A DNA stretch of 64,000 bases from Polaromonas sp. Lineage in GTDB: Bacteria > Pseudomonadota > Gammaproteobacteria > Burkholderiales > Burkholderiaceae_C. How positions within the stretch are numbered: position 1 is the stretch's first letter; each line of letters begins with the position of its first letter. The DNA is taken from the NCBI RefSeq assembly GCF_030680935.1, contig NZ_JAUXUP010000038.1, positions 62,001 through 126,000 on the forward strand, read 5' to 3'. Shown here piece after piece: positions 40,397 to 50,422 of the stretch. A program made the position numbers and the translations under genes. The notes beneath the pieces are model-generated. The model was not told where the DNA came from and ran no database searches. It saw only the letters and a list, made by a program, of their open reading frames with translations.

Positions 40397-41350
40397 ATGT
40401 TGAGATTCCTGTTGCAACGCCTGCTGGCCACCATTCCGGTGCTGCTGGTGGTGGCCGTGGTGGTGTTTCTGATCCTGCGCTTGACTCCAGGCGATCCGGC
40501 GGCCGTGATTGCCGGTAACAACTCGACCAACGAAGACATCGAAAAAATCCGTGAAACGCTGGGCCTGAGCAAACCGCTGCTGGTCCAGTTCTGGATCTGG
40601 TTCAGTGGCGTGTTGCAGGGGGATCTGGGCTATTCGTTTTACCTCAACAAACCGGTGACCGAACTGATCACCCAGCGGCTGGAGCCCACCCTGAGCCTGG
40701 CGGTTGGCACCTTGCTGCTGGCCGTGCTGGTGGCGGTGCCGCTGGGAACCATTGCGGCCTGGCGCATGGGCGGCTGGCTGGACCGGCTGCTGTCGGGCTT
40801 TTCGGTGGCCGGTTTTTCGATTCCCGTATTTGTCACTGGCTACCTGCTGATCTACGTTTTTGCGGTGCAGCTTGACTGGTTTCCGGTGCAGGGCTACCGG
40901 CGCTTGCTGGGCGCTGACGGGCAGGGTGTTTGGGCTTGGGCGCGTCAACTGGTCTTGCCCTGGATCACGCTGGCCATGATTTATGTGGCACTGATCGCCC
41001 GTGTGACGCGTGCCAGCGTGTCCGAGGCGCTGACCGAAGACTACATTCGCACCGCCCGCGCCAAGGGCCTGGGCGAGTCGGCGGTGCTCATGCGCCACGC
41101 GCTGGCCAATGCGGCAGTACCCATCGTGACGGTGATTGGCATTGGTATCGCGCTGCTGATTGGTGGTGTGGTCGTGACCGAGACGGTGTATTCGATTCCA
41201 GGCCTCGGTTCGCTCACGGTAGATGCCGTGCTGAACCGCGACTTTCCGGTGATTCAGGGGTTGGTGCTGTTTTTCAGCCTGCTGTACGTGGGGGTGAATC
41301 TGCTGGTGGATGTGAGTTACCTGTTCCTGGACCCCAGGATCCGTTACTGA
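40397..41350 (+). CDS. dppB: Peptide-type ABC transporter permease, DppB type
   Basis: A 317-residue inner-membrane protein with six predicted helices. The start MLRFLLQRLLATIPVLLVVAVVVFLILRLTPGDPA and the EAA loop (EALTEDYIRTARAKGLGESAVLMRHALANA) are typical of the BPD_transp_1 DppB class. The stop codon overlaps the ATG of the next permease (TGATG). A 188-bp gap filled by a repeat separates it from the binding protein, which may reduce permease expression relative to the binding protein. Confidence 0.93.
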   Translation: MLRFLLQRLLATIPVLLVVAVVVFLILRLTPGDPAAVIAGNNSTNEDIEKIRETLGLSKPLLVQFWIWFSGVLQGDLGYSFYLNKPVTELITQRLEPTLSLAVGTLLLAVLVAVPLGTIAAWRMGGWLDRLLSGFSVAGFSIPVFVTGYLLIYVFAVQLDWFPVQGYRRLLGADGQGVWAWARQLVLPWITLAMIYVALIARVTRASVSEALTEDYIRTARAKGLGESAVLMRHALANAAVPIVTVIGIGIALLIGGVVVTETVYSIPGLGSLTVDAVLNRDFPVIQGLVLFFSLLYVGVNLLVDVSYLFLDPRIRY

Positions 41351-42237
41351 TGCCTGTCTGGCAACTGATCTCACAACGGCTCTGGCGCAACAGTGCTTTC
41401 CGCTTTGGCGTGCTCGTGCTCGGCGTGCTGCTGCTGCTGGCTGCGCTGGCGCCGATGCTCGGCACGGTGGATCCGGCCGCCATGGACTCGGCCAACATCA
41501 ATACCGCTTCTGGCGTGCGCGGGCAGTTTACGCAACTGGATGGCAGTGTGGTCGCCCACACTTTCTGGATGGGAGCCGACAACTTTGGTCGTGATATTTT
41601 CAGCCGGGTGTTGTATGGCACGCGTACCTCCTTGCTGGTGGCCGCTTTCACCGCGGCGGTGGCGATCAGTGTCGGCGCCTTGCTTGGCATGTTGGCAGGT
41701 TACTTTCGCATTGTCGATGCGGTGCTGATGCGTTTCATGGATGGGTTGATGGCCATTCCGGCCATCCTGCTGGCGATTGCGCTGGTCGCAGCCCTGGGCG
41801 CGCAACTCTGGACGGTGGTGGTGGCCATTGCCATCCCGGAGATTCCACGTGTCACACGACTGGTACGGGCCATGGTGCTGACTCTGCGCGAGGAACCGTT
41901 TGTGGAGGCTGCACGCGCACTGGCCACACCCACGCCGGTGATTTTGTGGCGGCACATCTTGCCCAACGCGATGGCGCCGCTCATTGTGCAGGGCACCTTT
42001 GTCGCCGCGTCGGCCGTGTTGACCGAAGCCATCCTGAGTTTCCTCGGACTGGGCTTGCCTGCCGATATCCCCACCTGGGGCAACATCATGGCCGAGGGCA
42101 GGGTGCAGTTCACCCAGTACCCGGGCAACGTGCTGTTCCCGGCGCTGTTTCTGGTGCCGACGGTGCTGGCCATCAATCTGCTCGGTGACGGCTTGCGTGA
42201 TGTGCTGGACCCGAAATTTTCCAGGCGCAGCGCATGA
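41350..42237 (+). CDS. dppC: Peptide-type ABC transporter permease, DppC type
   Basis: A 295-residue permease, partner of DppB. Features: N-terminal helix, the OppC_N block (SQRLWRNSAFRFGVLVLGVLLLLAALAP), HTFWMGADNFGRDIFSRVLYGTRTSLLV, the EAA loop EPFVEAARALATPTPVILWRHILPNAMAP, and the end NLLGDGLRDVLDPK. The ATG shares a base with the preceding stop, and its own stop overlaps the ATPase start by four bases. Substrate not predictable from the permease. Confidence 0.93.
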   Translation: MPVWQLISQRLWRNSAFRFGVLVLGVLLLLAALAPMLGTVDPAAMDSANINTASGVRGQFTQLDGSVVAHTFWMGADNFGRDIFSRVLYGTRTSLLVAAFTAAVAISVGALLGMLAGYFRIVDAVLMRFMDGLMAIPAILLAIALVAALGAQLWTVVVAIAIPEIPRVTRLVRAMVLTLREEPFVEAARALATPTPVILWRHILPNAMAPLIVQGTFVAASAVLTEAILSFLGLGLPADIPTWGNIMAEGRVQFTQYPGNVLFPALFLVPTVLAINLLGDGLRDVLDPKFSRRSA

Positions 42238-43880
42238 CCGACAAGCTTGCGTCGGTGCTGCAGATCGACAATTTGCATGTGGCCCTGCCGCCGGGCAGCG
42301 ACCGGGCCTATGCGGTCGAAGACGTCAGCCTGCGCATTTACCCCGGCCAAACCCTGTGTGTGGTGGGTGAGTCCGGTTCCGGCAAATCGGTGATGGCAAC
42401 CGCCGTGATGGGTTTGCTGGCGCGTGAGCTGCAGGCCGGTCCGGGTGGCATTGTGCTGCAGGGCGAATCCTTGCTGGACGCTTCGCCGCAGCGCCTGCGC
42501 GCGTTGCGCGGTCAGGCCATGGGCATGGTGTTCCAGGAGCCGATGACGGCGCTGAACCCGGTGATGAGCTGCGGTGACCAGATCGACGAGCTGCTCAGGC
42601 AGCACACCGACTGGGGCGCCAGCCGGCGCAACGAGGCCGTGCTGGACATCCTGCAACGCGTCAAGCTGCCAGAGCCCGAACGCATGCGGCGCAGCTACCC
42701 GCATCAGCTCTCGGGCGGGCAGCGCCAGCGCATCGTGATTGCCATGGCCGTCATCCTGCAACCGGCCTTGCTGATCTGCGACGAACCGACCACGGCGCTG
42801 GATGTCACCACACAAAAGGAAATACTCAGGCTGATCGAAGAGCTGCAGGCCGACCTCTCCGGCGGTCACCGCTGTGCGGTGTTATTTATCACCCACGACA
42901 TGGGTGTGGTGGCCGAAATTGCCGACGAGGTGCTGGTCATGCACCAAGGCAAGGCGGTTGAATATGGCACGCGGGACGCCGTCTTGAGAACGCCGCAGGC
43001 CGATTACACCAAAATGCTTCTCGCGGCCGTGCCCAGCATGACGCCGCCGCCGGCACGGCCTGCGCCTCAGGGCGCGCCCCTGCTGCGTGGCCAGGACGTC
43101 AGCAAGACTTACAGTGCCCGCGACTGGCTGGGCCGCAGCCGACTCACACACGCCCTGCAAGCGGTGTCGGTGGCTGTGTCTGCCGGCGAAACCGTGGGCA
43201 TTGTCGGAGAGTCCGGATCGGGTAAATCGACACTGGCCCGTTGCCTGATCCGCCTGATTGATCCGACGGGCGGCCAGGTGTTGTGGAGCCAGCCCGGGCA
43301 GGGCCCTGACAGCGCCCTGATCGACGTGGCCGGTTTCAGCGAAGGCCAGCTGCGGCCCTTGCGCAGCCAGGTGCAGGTTGTCTTTCAGGACCCGAACCGA
43401 TCGCTCAATCCGCGTCGCAAGGTCGGTGATTCGATTGTTGAAGGCGCTATTAATTTCGGAGCTACTCGCGCAGAAGCCCTGGCGCTCGCAGTCAGTTTGA
43501 TGGAGAAGGTCCGGTTGCCGGTCGAAGGGCTGCAGCGTTACCCCAGCCAGTTCTCCGGCGGGCAGCGCCAGCGTATCGCAATTGCCCGGGCGCTGGCCTG
43601 CCGGCCGCGCGTGCTGGTGGCCGACGAAGCCGTCAGCGCGCTCGATGTGAGTGTGCAGGCGCAGATCCTGGGCCTGCTGCGCGAGATCCAGGCCGAGCTC
43701 GGCTTGGGCCTGATCTTCATCACCCACGACCTGCGCGTGGCTGCCCAGCTTTGCGACCGCGTGCTGGTCATGCACCAGGGCCGTGTGGTGGAAGAAGCCG
43801 CAACCGTGCGGCTGTACGCCCATCAGCAGCACGACTACACGCGCAAACTTTTTGCCGCTGCTCCGGCAGAAATTGGCTGA
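42234..43880 (+). CDS. Double ATPase of peptide-type ABC transporter (DppD-DppF fusion)
   Basis: A 548-residue protein with two complete nucleotide-binding domains in one chain, as in GsiA. Domain 1 has Walker A GESGSGKS near residue 44, signature LSGGQRQR and Walker B LICDEPTTALD; domain 2 has GESGSGKST near 325, FSGGQRQRIAIARAL and LVADEAVSALD. Each domain keeps the H-loop (ITHDMGVVAEI and ITHDLRVAAQL). A linker with PPPARPAPQGAP joins the halves near residue 270. Overlaps the permease gene by four bases. Confidence 0.93.
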   Translation: MTDKLASVLQIDNLHVALPPGSDRAYAVEDVSLRIYPGQTLCVVGESGSGKSVMATAVMGLLARELQAGPGGIVLQGESLLDASPQRLRALRGQAMGMVFQEPMTALNPVMSCGDQIDELLRQHTDWGASRRNEAVLDILQRVKLPEPERMRRSYPHQLSGGQRQRIVIAMAVILQPALLICDEPTTALDVTTQKEILRLIEELQADLSGGHRCAVLFITHDMGVVAEIADEVLVMHQGKAVEYGTRDAVLRTPQADYTKMLLAAVPSMTPPPARPAPQGAPLLRGQDVSKTYSARDWLGRSRLTHALQAVSVAVSAGETVGIVGESGSGKSTLARCLIRLIDPTGGQVLWSQPGQGPDSALIDVAGFSEGQLRPLRSQVQVVFQDPNRSLNPRRKVGDSIVEGAINFGATRAEALALAVSLMEKVRLPVEGLQRYPSQFSGGQRQRIAIARALACRPRVLVADEAVSALDVSVQAQILGLLREIQAELGLGLIFITHDLRVAAQLCDRVLVMHQGRVVEEAATVRLYAHQQHDYTRKLFAAAPAEIG

Positions 43881-43918
43881 GCCTTCGCACCGGTACCTGC
43901 TGAAATAGAACGCCTGCC

Positions 43919-45478
43919 ATGAATATCCTGATCGCTGGTTACCAGCACGAAACCAACACCTTTGCACCTTCATTGGCAGACTGGCCGGCGTTTTGCCGTG
44001 GCGACTCGTTTCCGGCCTACCAGCGCGGTGCCGCCATGCAGCAGGCCCTGGCGCCGGTCAACCTGCCGATGGGTGGTTTCATTCAGGCGGCGCAGCAACG
44101 CGGCTGGAACCTGATCCCATCGCTCTGGGCCGGCGCTATTCCATCGAGTTATGTCACCAGCGAAGCCTTTGAGCGGATTGCCGGCGAAGTTTGCGACGAT
44201 GTGCGGCAGGCACTGCGGACCGGGCTGGATGCGGTGTACCTTGATTTGCACGGAGCAGCGGTTGCCCAGCAGGTAGACGACAGTGAGGGCGAGCTGATCG
44301 CGCGCATTCGCGCGCTGGTGGGCGATGCCATCCCTGTCGTGGCGAGTCTGGACTTGCATGCCAACGTCACGCACCGCATGTTGCAGCTGGCCGATGCGCT
44401 GGTGGCCTACCGCACCTACCCGCACATCGACATGGCCGCAACCGGCGCGTTGGCGGCGCAACTGCTGGCGCGGCGCATGGCGCGCGGCAAAAAAGAGCCG
44501 CTGCACTTTGTGCGTTTTCCGTATCTGATTCCCCTGAATGCGCAAAGTACCTGGATGCAGCCGGCCGGGCGCATTTACGACGAGTTGGCAGCACTGGACC
44601 AGCAGCATGCCGCAGTGCTGAGTTTCTGCATGGGATTTCCGGCAGCCGATTTTGACGAATGTGCGCCCATGGTCTGGGGCTATGGCGAGCAGGCGCGGCA
44701 GGCGGTGGACGCGCTCTACGCCAGCGCCTCGCCGCCCGAGCAATGGCGCCCCGTGGTGCTGGATGCGGCCCAGGCGGTGGCGCGCGCGCTTGAGCTGGCG
44801 CAGCGGTCCGACCGGCCGGTTGTAATTGCCGACACCCAGGACAACCCAGGCGCGGGTGGCGACAGCAACACCACCGGCCTGCTGCACGAGCTGCTGCGCC
44901 AGGGTGTTGGCAAGCGCTTTCCGGGCCAGGTGGCGCTGGGGCTCATGTTTGACCCCGCTGCCGCCCAGCAAGCCAAAATATTCAAACAAAATCAGCCTCC
45001 AGCCCATGCCAGTCCTGCGCAAGGAGCTACTGATTTGATAGCAAATTCAGTTCGCCTGTCGCTGGGCAAGGCGGTGCCCACCTTCACCGGGCAGCTCAGC
45101 GATCCGGCGCTGGAGGCCGATTTCATCGTGCGTGCCGTCAGCGACGGTGTTTGCACCCTGACCGGGCCGATGATGACCGGCCTGCGGGTGCAGCTTGGCA
45201 CCTCGGTTTGTCTGGAGACGGAAGGGGTCTTGATCGCGGTGACCAGCGGCAAAAAGCAAATGCTGGACCGTGAGCTGTTCCGCATGGTGGGCATAAATCC
45301 TGAGGCCATGAAGATCATCGTCGTCAAAAGCTCCAACCACTTCCGCGCCGATTTCACACCGTTGGTGGCCACGCCTGCCACCGATGTGATTGTGGCCAAA
45401 GCCGCCGGCCCGATGGCTGCAGACCCTGCCGATCTGACCTGGAAAAATTTACCTGCGTCTACCCGGCGCAAGCCCTGA
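43919..45478 (+). CDS. M81 family metallopeptidase (MlrC/microcystinase-like)
   Basis: A 519-residue protein of the MlrC family (DUF1485 plus MlrC C-terminal region). Start MNILIAGYQHETNTFAP is diagnostic; further blocks are DLHGAAVAQQVDDSEGELIARIR, VASLDLHANVTHRM, YRTYPHIDMAATG and ADTQDNPGAGGDSNTTGLL with its putative metal ligands. MlrC hydrolyses the opened microcystin peptide in Sphingomonas, but most family members have unknown substrates. Residues about 357-376 (from KQNQPPAHASP to DLIANS) come from a dispersed repeat at 44988-45045 inserted in frame. It lies in the operon of the peptide-type importer and the amidase. Confidence 0.88.
   Translation: MNILIAGYQHETNTFAPSLADWPAFCRGDSFPAYQRGAAMQQALAPVNLPMGGFIQAAQQRGWNLIPSLWAGAIPSSYVTSEAFERIAGEVCDDVRQALRTGLDAVYLDLHGAAVAQQVDDSEGELIARIRALVGDAIPVVASLDLHANVTHRMLQLADALVAYRTYPHIDMAATGALAAQLLARRMARGKKEPLHFVRFPYLIPLNAQSTWMQPAGRIYDELAALDQQHAAVLSFCMGFPAADFDECAPMVWGYGEQARQAVDALYASASPPEQWRPVVLDAAQAVARALELAQRSDRPVVIADTQDNPGAGGDSNTTGLLHELLRQGVGKRFPGQVALGLMFDPAAAQQAKIFKQNQPPAHASPAQGATDLIANSVRLSLGKAVPTFTGQLSDPALEADFIVRAVSDGVCTLTGPMMTGLRVQLGTSVCLETEGVLIAVTSGKKQMLDRELFRMVGINPEAMKIIVVKSSNHFRADFTPLVATPATDVIVAKAAGPMAADPADLTWKNLPASTRRKP
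44988..45045 (+). repeat. Dispersed mini-repeat, copy D, inside the M81 peptidase gene
   Basis: It reads AAAATCAGCCTCCAGCCC ... CTGCGCAAGGAGCTACTG ... TTGATAGCAAA, with the same block order as the copy at 23301. The reading frame of the gene continues through it. Confidence 0.65.
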
Positions 45479-45490
45479 CAGGAGTTACTG

Positions 45491-46936
45491 ATGAGCAAGC
45501 CCGCATCTTCTACCGACCTCGCTGACTGCACCGCCACCGAACTGCTGCGGCTTTATCAGGACGGGAAGGCTTCGCCGGTCGAGGCCACACGTGCCGTGCT
45601 GGCGCGTATCGACGCGCTCAACCCGCAGATCAATGCTTTCTGTCTGGTCGCGCACGAGTCCGCCATGCAGAGCGCCCAGGACAGCGAGGCGCGCTGGCAG
45701 CTTTTCCGGCGGGGCGGCGCACCCTGCGGTGAGCTTGATGGTGTGCCGGTGTCGATCAAGGACCTGATCCTCACGCGTGGCATGCCCACCCTGCGCGGCA
45801 GCCATACCGTGGATGCCGACCAGCCCTGGGACGTGGATGCGCCTGTCACTGCGCGGCTGCGTGAAGCCGGTGCGGTCCTTCTCGGAAAAACCAATACGCC
45901 CGAGTTCGGCTGCAAGGGCGAAACCAATTCACCCCGTACCGGCATCACACGCAACCCCTGGGACCTGAGTAAAACCCCGGGCGGGTCTTCCGGCGGCGCA
46001 GCAGCGGCGGTAGCTGCTGGCTTGGGGCCGCTGGCCATAGGTACCGATGGCGCCGGGTCGGTGCGTATCCCGGCGGCGTTTTGCGGTAACTTTGGCCTCA
46101 AGCCCAGCTTTGGCCGCGTGCCGGCTTACCCGCTGTCGCCGTTTGGCTCGGTCGCCCATCTGGGCCCGCACAGCCGCTGCGTGCGGGATGCCGCGCTGTT
46201 GATGAATGTGATAAAAAAGCCCGACGCGCGGGACTGGACCTCGCTACCGCCGGACAGCAGCGACTACCTGCAGGGTCTGGAGGATGGCATTCGCGGCCTG
46301 CGCATTGCCTGGTCGCCGACACTGGGTTATGCGCAGCAGGTCGATGCCGAAGTCGCCAGCTCTGTGGCCCGGGCGGTAGCGCTGCTGGCGGAACTCGGTG
46401 CCCATGTCGAGCAGGTCGATCCCGGCATCGAAGACCCGCTGGACATCACGACCGGCCTGTGGTTTGCCGGTGCCTGGACGGTCTGGAACACCTTGACGCC
46501 GGCGCAGCAGGCTCTGACCGATCCAGACTTCCGGGCTGAGGCGCTGCTGGGTGAAAAGATCAGCCTGCTCGATATCCAGCGCCTGCATCTCAGGCGCGGT
46601 GCGCTGGGCAGCCACATGCGCCAGTTCATGCAGGGTTTTGACCTGATGGTGACACCTAGCGTGGCGATACCGGCCTTCGAGGCCAGGCCGGCCGGGCATA
46701 CCCCCATGAGCGAGGCCGCGATGCTGGGCTGGACACCGTTTTCCTACCCCTTCAACCTGACCCAGCAGCCCGCCAGCACCGTGCCCTGCGGGCTGACGAC
46801 CGCCGGACTGCCAATAGGCCTGCAGTTTGTCGGGCCCATGTTTGGCGATGCGCTGGTGCTGCGCGCTTCGCGCGCTTACGAAGCGGCGCGTTCTGTGGCT
46901 GTTGATTTCAGGACACCGGTGGTCCCTGCACCTTGA
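45491..46936 (+). CDS. Amidase, amidase-signature family
   Basis: A 481-residue amide hydrolase. The Ser-cisSer-Lys triad is visible: K90 in VSIKDLI, S166 in TPGGSSGG and nucleophile S190 in GTDGAGSVRIPA. The C-terminal block GLPIGLQFVGPMFGD also fits. Substrates in this family range from indoleacetamide to aryl amides and the Glu-tRNA transamidation; the absence of gatC/gatB neighbours and the presence of an uptake system argue against GatA. It follows the M81 gene by 12 bases and ends the operon. RBS: AGGAG 5 bases before the ATG. Confidence 0.9.
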   Translation: MSKPASSTDLADCTATELLRLYQDGKASPVEATRAVLARIDALNPQINAFCLVAHESAMQSAQDSEARWQLFRRGGAPCGELDGVPVSIKDLILTRGMPTLRGSHTVDADQPWDVDAPVTARLREAGAVLLGKTNTPEFGCKGETNSPRTGITRNPWDLSKTPGGSSGGAAAAVAAGLGPLAIGTDGAGSVRIPAAFCGNFGLKPSFGRVPAYPLSPFGSVAHLGPHSRCVRDAALLMNVIKKPDARDWTSLPPDSSDYLQGLEDGIRGLRIAWSPTLGYAQQVDAEVASSVARAVALLAELGAHVEQVDPGIEDPLDITTGLWFAGAWTVWNTLTPAQQALTDPDFRAEALLGEKISLLDIQRLHLRRGALGSHMRQFMQGFDLMVTPSVAIPAFEARPAGHTPMSEAAMLGWTPFSYPFNLTQQPASTVPCGLTTAGLPIGLQFVGPMFGDALVLRASRAYEAARSVAVDFRTPVVPAP

Positions 46937-47004
46937 GCGCTTACTGGAAAACCTCTAGGCCGCAGGTCCGGGGCGGCGCTATAAGCTGTTCATAATCGGG
47001 CTGC

Positions 47005-47778
47005 ATGACATTTCTAGCACTTGATGTGGGCAACACGCGCCTGAAGTGGGCCCAGTACGCGGCTCCCGTGGCAGGCGCGCCGGTATTGGCCCAAGGCGCG
47101 GTGTTTCTTGAGAACATCGACAAGCTGGCCGACGAAGAATGGCGCAACCTGCCCGCACCATCGCGCATCCTCGGTTGTATCGTGGCCGGTGACGCGGTCA
47201 AACGCCGTGTCGAGGAGCAGATGGAGCTCTGGGAGGTAGCGCCCCGGTGGGTGGTCTCCAGCGCCCTGGAAGCCGGTGTGAGCAATGGTTATGACCATCC
47301 GGCACGGCTGGGCGCCGACCGCTGGGTGGCGATGATAGGCGCGCGGCACCGCCTGCTGGCGCGCGGCGCACAAAAACCCTGCGTGGTGGTGATGGTGGGC
47401 ACCGCTGTCACCGTCGAGGCGATTGACGCCTCGGGCAGGTTTCTGGGCGGCATCATCCTGCCGGGCCACGGCATCATGCTGCGTGCACTCGAGTCCGGCA
47501 CCGCAGGCCTGCATGTGCCGACGGGCGAGGTCAGGGACTTTCCCACCAACACCAGCGACGCACTCACCAGTGGCGGCACCTTTGCGATTGCGGGTGCCGT
47601 GCAGCGCATGGTGGAAAACACCACGCGGCACTGCGGCGAAAAGCCGGAATGCATCATGACCGGCGGCGCTGGCTGGAAGATGGCGCCCAGCATGTCCGTC
47701 GAAGTCGAACTGGTAGAGGGCCTGATCTTCGACGGCCTGCTGGAGATCGCTGCGCGGCGGTTTCCCCTGAAGTCCTAA
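47005..47778 (+). CDS. coaX: Type III pantothenate kinase
   Basis: A 257-residue ASKHA-fold kinase that phosphorylates pantothenate in the first step of coenzyme A synthesis. The phosphate-binding start [16 protein letters not shown], the pantothenate region [14 protein letters not shown] and the second ATP loop [14 protein letters not shown] are present; the last has Val where many CoaX proteins have Thr. The terminal [11 protein letters not shown] is also typical. It overlaps the convergent gene by four bases. It sits about 1.7 kb from the pantothenate synthesis genes panB/panC/panD, on the opposite strand. Confidence 0.92.
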   Translation: MTFLALDVGNTRLKWAQYAAPVAGAPVLAQGAVFLENIDKLADEEWRNLPAPSRILGCIVAGDAVKRRVEEQMELWEVAPRWVVSSALEAGVSNGYDHPARLGADRWVAMIGARHRLLARGAQKPCVVVMVGTAVTVEAIDASGRFLGGIILPGHGIMLRALESGTAGLHVPTGEVRDFPTNTSDALTSGGTFAIAGAVQRMVENTTRHCGEKPECIMTGGAGWKMAPSMSVEVELVEGLIFDGLLEIAARRFPLKS

Positions 47779-48131
47779 CTGCGCTGTTGTAGTTTTTCAA
47801 TGCGTTCGCTGGTGCGCGACAGCAGGTACCACCACTCGCCGTCATCGTCGCGGTAGGTGCGTACCGCACCCGCACGCACCAGGATCTTGCGCAGCTCGTC
47901 GTCTTCAAAACCACCCAGGTGCTTTTTCAGCACGTCGAAAGACCGGTCGGTAAAACTCTTGTGACTCAGGAAATGGCGAGCGGTTTCTTCGGCCATGAAC
48001 TCGGTTTTGTACTGCTGCTGCAGCGCCTGGATCTGGTGCTTGAACTGCTGCCGGTTCACGGCAAAGGTCACCAGCCCGCCCACCAGGGTGCCGAGCAGGG
48101 TGAACATGGGGGTCAGGACTTGGGCTTCCAT
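47775..48131 (-). CDS. Small membrane-anchored protein of unknown function
   Basis: A 118-residue protein. One N-terminal membrane segment (about residues 7-26, [17 protein letters not shown]) is followed by a Gln-rich coiled-coil stretch ([18 protein letters not shown]) and a C-terminal part with [43 protein letters not shown] that reads like a winged-helix fold. I do not recognise the family. Start at 48131 precedes MEAQVLTP. It converges with coaX, overlapping its stop by four bases. Confidence 0.72.
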   Translation of the reverse strand: MEAQVLTPMFTLLGTLVGGLVTFAVNRQQFKHQIQALQQQYKTEFMAEETARHFLSHKSFTDRSFDVLKKHLGGFEDDELRKILVRAGAVRTYRDDDGEWWYLLSRTSERIEKLQQRS

Positions 48132-48303
48132 GGCGGTTTCTCTTTATCGGGTCGGTGGGCCGGAGGACTGCGCATTATTGCGGTGAATCAAGGGACAGGC
48201 GAATTTTTTCCCGCTTGTGGCCTGCGGCTTTTCCGCTTGGCATAAACTGGAACCGGGTTTGCGTCGCGCCCGATTTTTTACCACCCGCACCTGGGAGCAT
48301 GCC

Positions 48304-48606
48304 ATGGAAAACACCAGCAAAGACAAACTGATCACCGACATGAAAGTGGTCCTCGCCGACGTGGAAGACCTGCTCAGGGCGGCAAGCACCGCCACCGGCG
48401 AAACCGCCGCTGCGCTGCGCGAGAAAGCGGCAGCCAGGCTCAAGCTGGCCGGCGAAAAACTGACCGGCCTGCAGGAAGCCGCCTTGCTCAAGGGCAAGGA
48501 GGCGGCCAAGGTGACGGACGCGTATGTACACGCGCATCCCTGGAAAGCAGTAGGGATTGCCGCTGCCGCCGGTGTCCTGATCGGCTTGTTGCTGAACCGC
48601 CGCTAA
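48304..48606 (+). CDS. DUF883 family protein (YqjD/ElaB-like)
   Basis: A 100-residue protein: a long amphipathic helix (residues about 5-75; many Ala, Lys, Glu) followed by the C-terminal anchor HPWKAVGIAAAAGVLIGLLLNRR. This matches YqjD/ElaB proteins, which are C-tail-anchored in the inner membrane and bind stationary-phase ribosomes in E. coli. The ATG at 48304 is used; the open frame extends upstream but without family support. RBS GGGAG. First of a three-gene set corresponding to yqjD-yqjE-yqjK. Confidence 0.88.
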   Translation: MENTSKDKLITDMKVVLADVEDLLRAASTATGETAAALREKAAARLKLAGEKLTGLQEAALLKGKEAAKVTDAYVHAHPWKAVGIAAAAGVLIGLLLNRR

Positions 48607-48614
48607 GTCGCGCC

Positions 48615-49040
48615 ATGGCGGAAAACACCGGCCAGCCGCCGCGCCTGTTCGCGTCGCTGCGCCAGCTGGCCCGGACTGCGCTGGCCATGGCGCACACACG
48701 CCTGGCTTTGGCCGGTGTCGAGCTCGAAGAGGAGTTGCAGCGGCTGATCGGCCTGTTGCTGAACCTGCTGGGCCTGCTGGTGTTCGGTCTGGCCGGCATC
48801 CTGATCTTCACCCTCATGCTGGTGCTGGCCGCCGATGTATCGCAGCGTGTGGCCGTGCTGGCCTTTTTTGCGGCGCTGTACCTGGGCCTGGGCGGCTGGT
48901 TCTGGTGGCGCATACGCCGCGTGCTGGCAACACGCCCGCCCTTTCTGCAGGCAACACTTGCCGAAATGGCGCAGGACCGCGACACGCTGCAGGCCGCATC
49001 GGCAAGCAGCGCGCAGCAAGTCAAGGACGGCCATGAATGA
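48615..49040 (+). CDS. Phage-holin-superfamily membrane protein (YqjE-like)
   Basis: A 141-residue protein with two central membrane helices (about residues 45-75 and 80-100, LLLNLLGLLVFGLAGILIFTLMLVLAADV then VAVLAFFAALYLGLGGWFWW) between an amphipathic N-terminal helix and a charged C-terminus. It fits the YqjE/Holin-X family. It starts 8 bases after the DUF883 gene and its 3' end overlaps the next ORF by eight bases, so the three are translated together. Confidence 0.85.
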   Translation: MAENTGQPPRLFASLRQLARTALAMAHTRLALAGVELEEELQRLIGLLLNLLGLLVFGLAGILIFTLMLVLAADVSQRVAVLAFFAALYLGLGGWFWWRIRRVLATRPPFLQATLAEMAQDRDTLQAASASSAQQVKDGHE

Positions 49041-49401
49041 TGCTGCCGGTCAACGCGCGCTGAGAAAACAGCTGCTGCTGATGCGTTCGGCCACCGAACG
49101 TGCCGAACTGGCGCAGGCGGCGCTCGCTGCGCGGCAGTCGCTGGCGGCCTTCAAAAGTGGTGTCCCGGGTCTGGCCATGGGCAAGGGCTTGCCGCTGGCC
49201 CGGGGGCTGATGCAGCGGGCGCCCCTGATCAGCTCCTTGCTGCCGCTGCTACTGGCCGGCGCGCGCCGGCCCCTGCTGCGTAAAGCCTTGCTGGGCGCCG
49301 GCTCGGCGCTGCTGCTGTGGACGGCTTACCAGTGGCTGGCCGGTCAGCGCGGGCCGGATGGGGAGCTTGCGGAAGACCGCCATCCACCGGCTGCCGATTG
49401 A
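49033..49401 (+). CDS. YqjK-like small protein
   Basis: A 122-residue, Ala/Leu/Arg-rich protein. An N-terminal amphipathic helix (RALRKQLLLMRSATERAELAQAALAARQSL) is followed by two hydrophobic stretches (PLISSLLPLLLAG and LLGAGSALLLWTAYQWLAG). Position after YqjD- and YqjE-like genes and general layout suggest the YqjK role; sequence similarity itself is weak and the call rests on gene order. It overlaps the preceding gene. The end of the operon is followed by a mini-repeat. Confidence 0.72.
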   Translation: MNDAAGQRALRKQLLLMRSATERAELAQAALAARQSLAAFKSGVPGLAMGKGLPLARGLMQRAPLISSLLPLLLAGARRPLLRKALLGAGSALLLWTAYQWLAGQRGPDGELAEDRHPPAAD

Positions 49402-49448
49402 TTCTTTGCTACCAGGGCGGGTGGGCCAACCTGCGCCGACAGGCAGGT

Positions 49449-49504
49449 TGCTCCTGAAAAGATAGCTGCTTCCGCCCGTCCCTATTGGGCTGGAGGCATT
49501 TTAT
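49449..49504 (-). repeat. Dispersed mini-repeat, copy E (inverted)
   Basis: Plus-strand TGCTCCTGAAAAGATAGC ... CGCCCGTCCCTATTGGGC ... GGAGGCATTTTA is the reverse complement arrangement of the copies at 21813 and 23301. It fills the gap between the YqjK-like gene and panC, which converge here. Confidence 0.65.
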
Positions 49505-49518
49505 CTTTGAATCCAAAA

Positions 49519-50385
<867 letters not shown>

Positions 50386-50422
50386 TCAGAGCGGCGGATA
50401 ATACAGCGGCAGCTGCGCTGCC

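Noticed and set aside
43441-43500. Similarity of the sequence GGCGCTATTAATTTCGGAGCTACTCGCGC in the double ATPase gene to the mini-repeat
   Set aside because: The encoded residues align in length with other peptide ABC ATPases, so no insertion is apparent; the match is short and probably chance.
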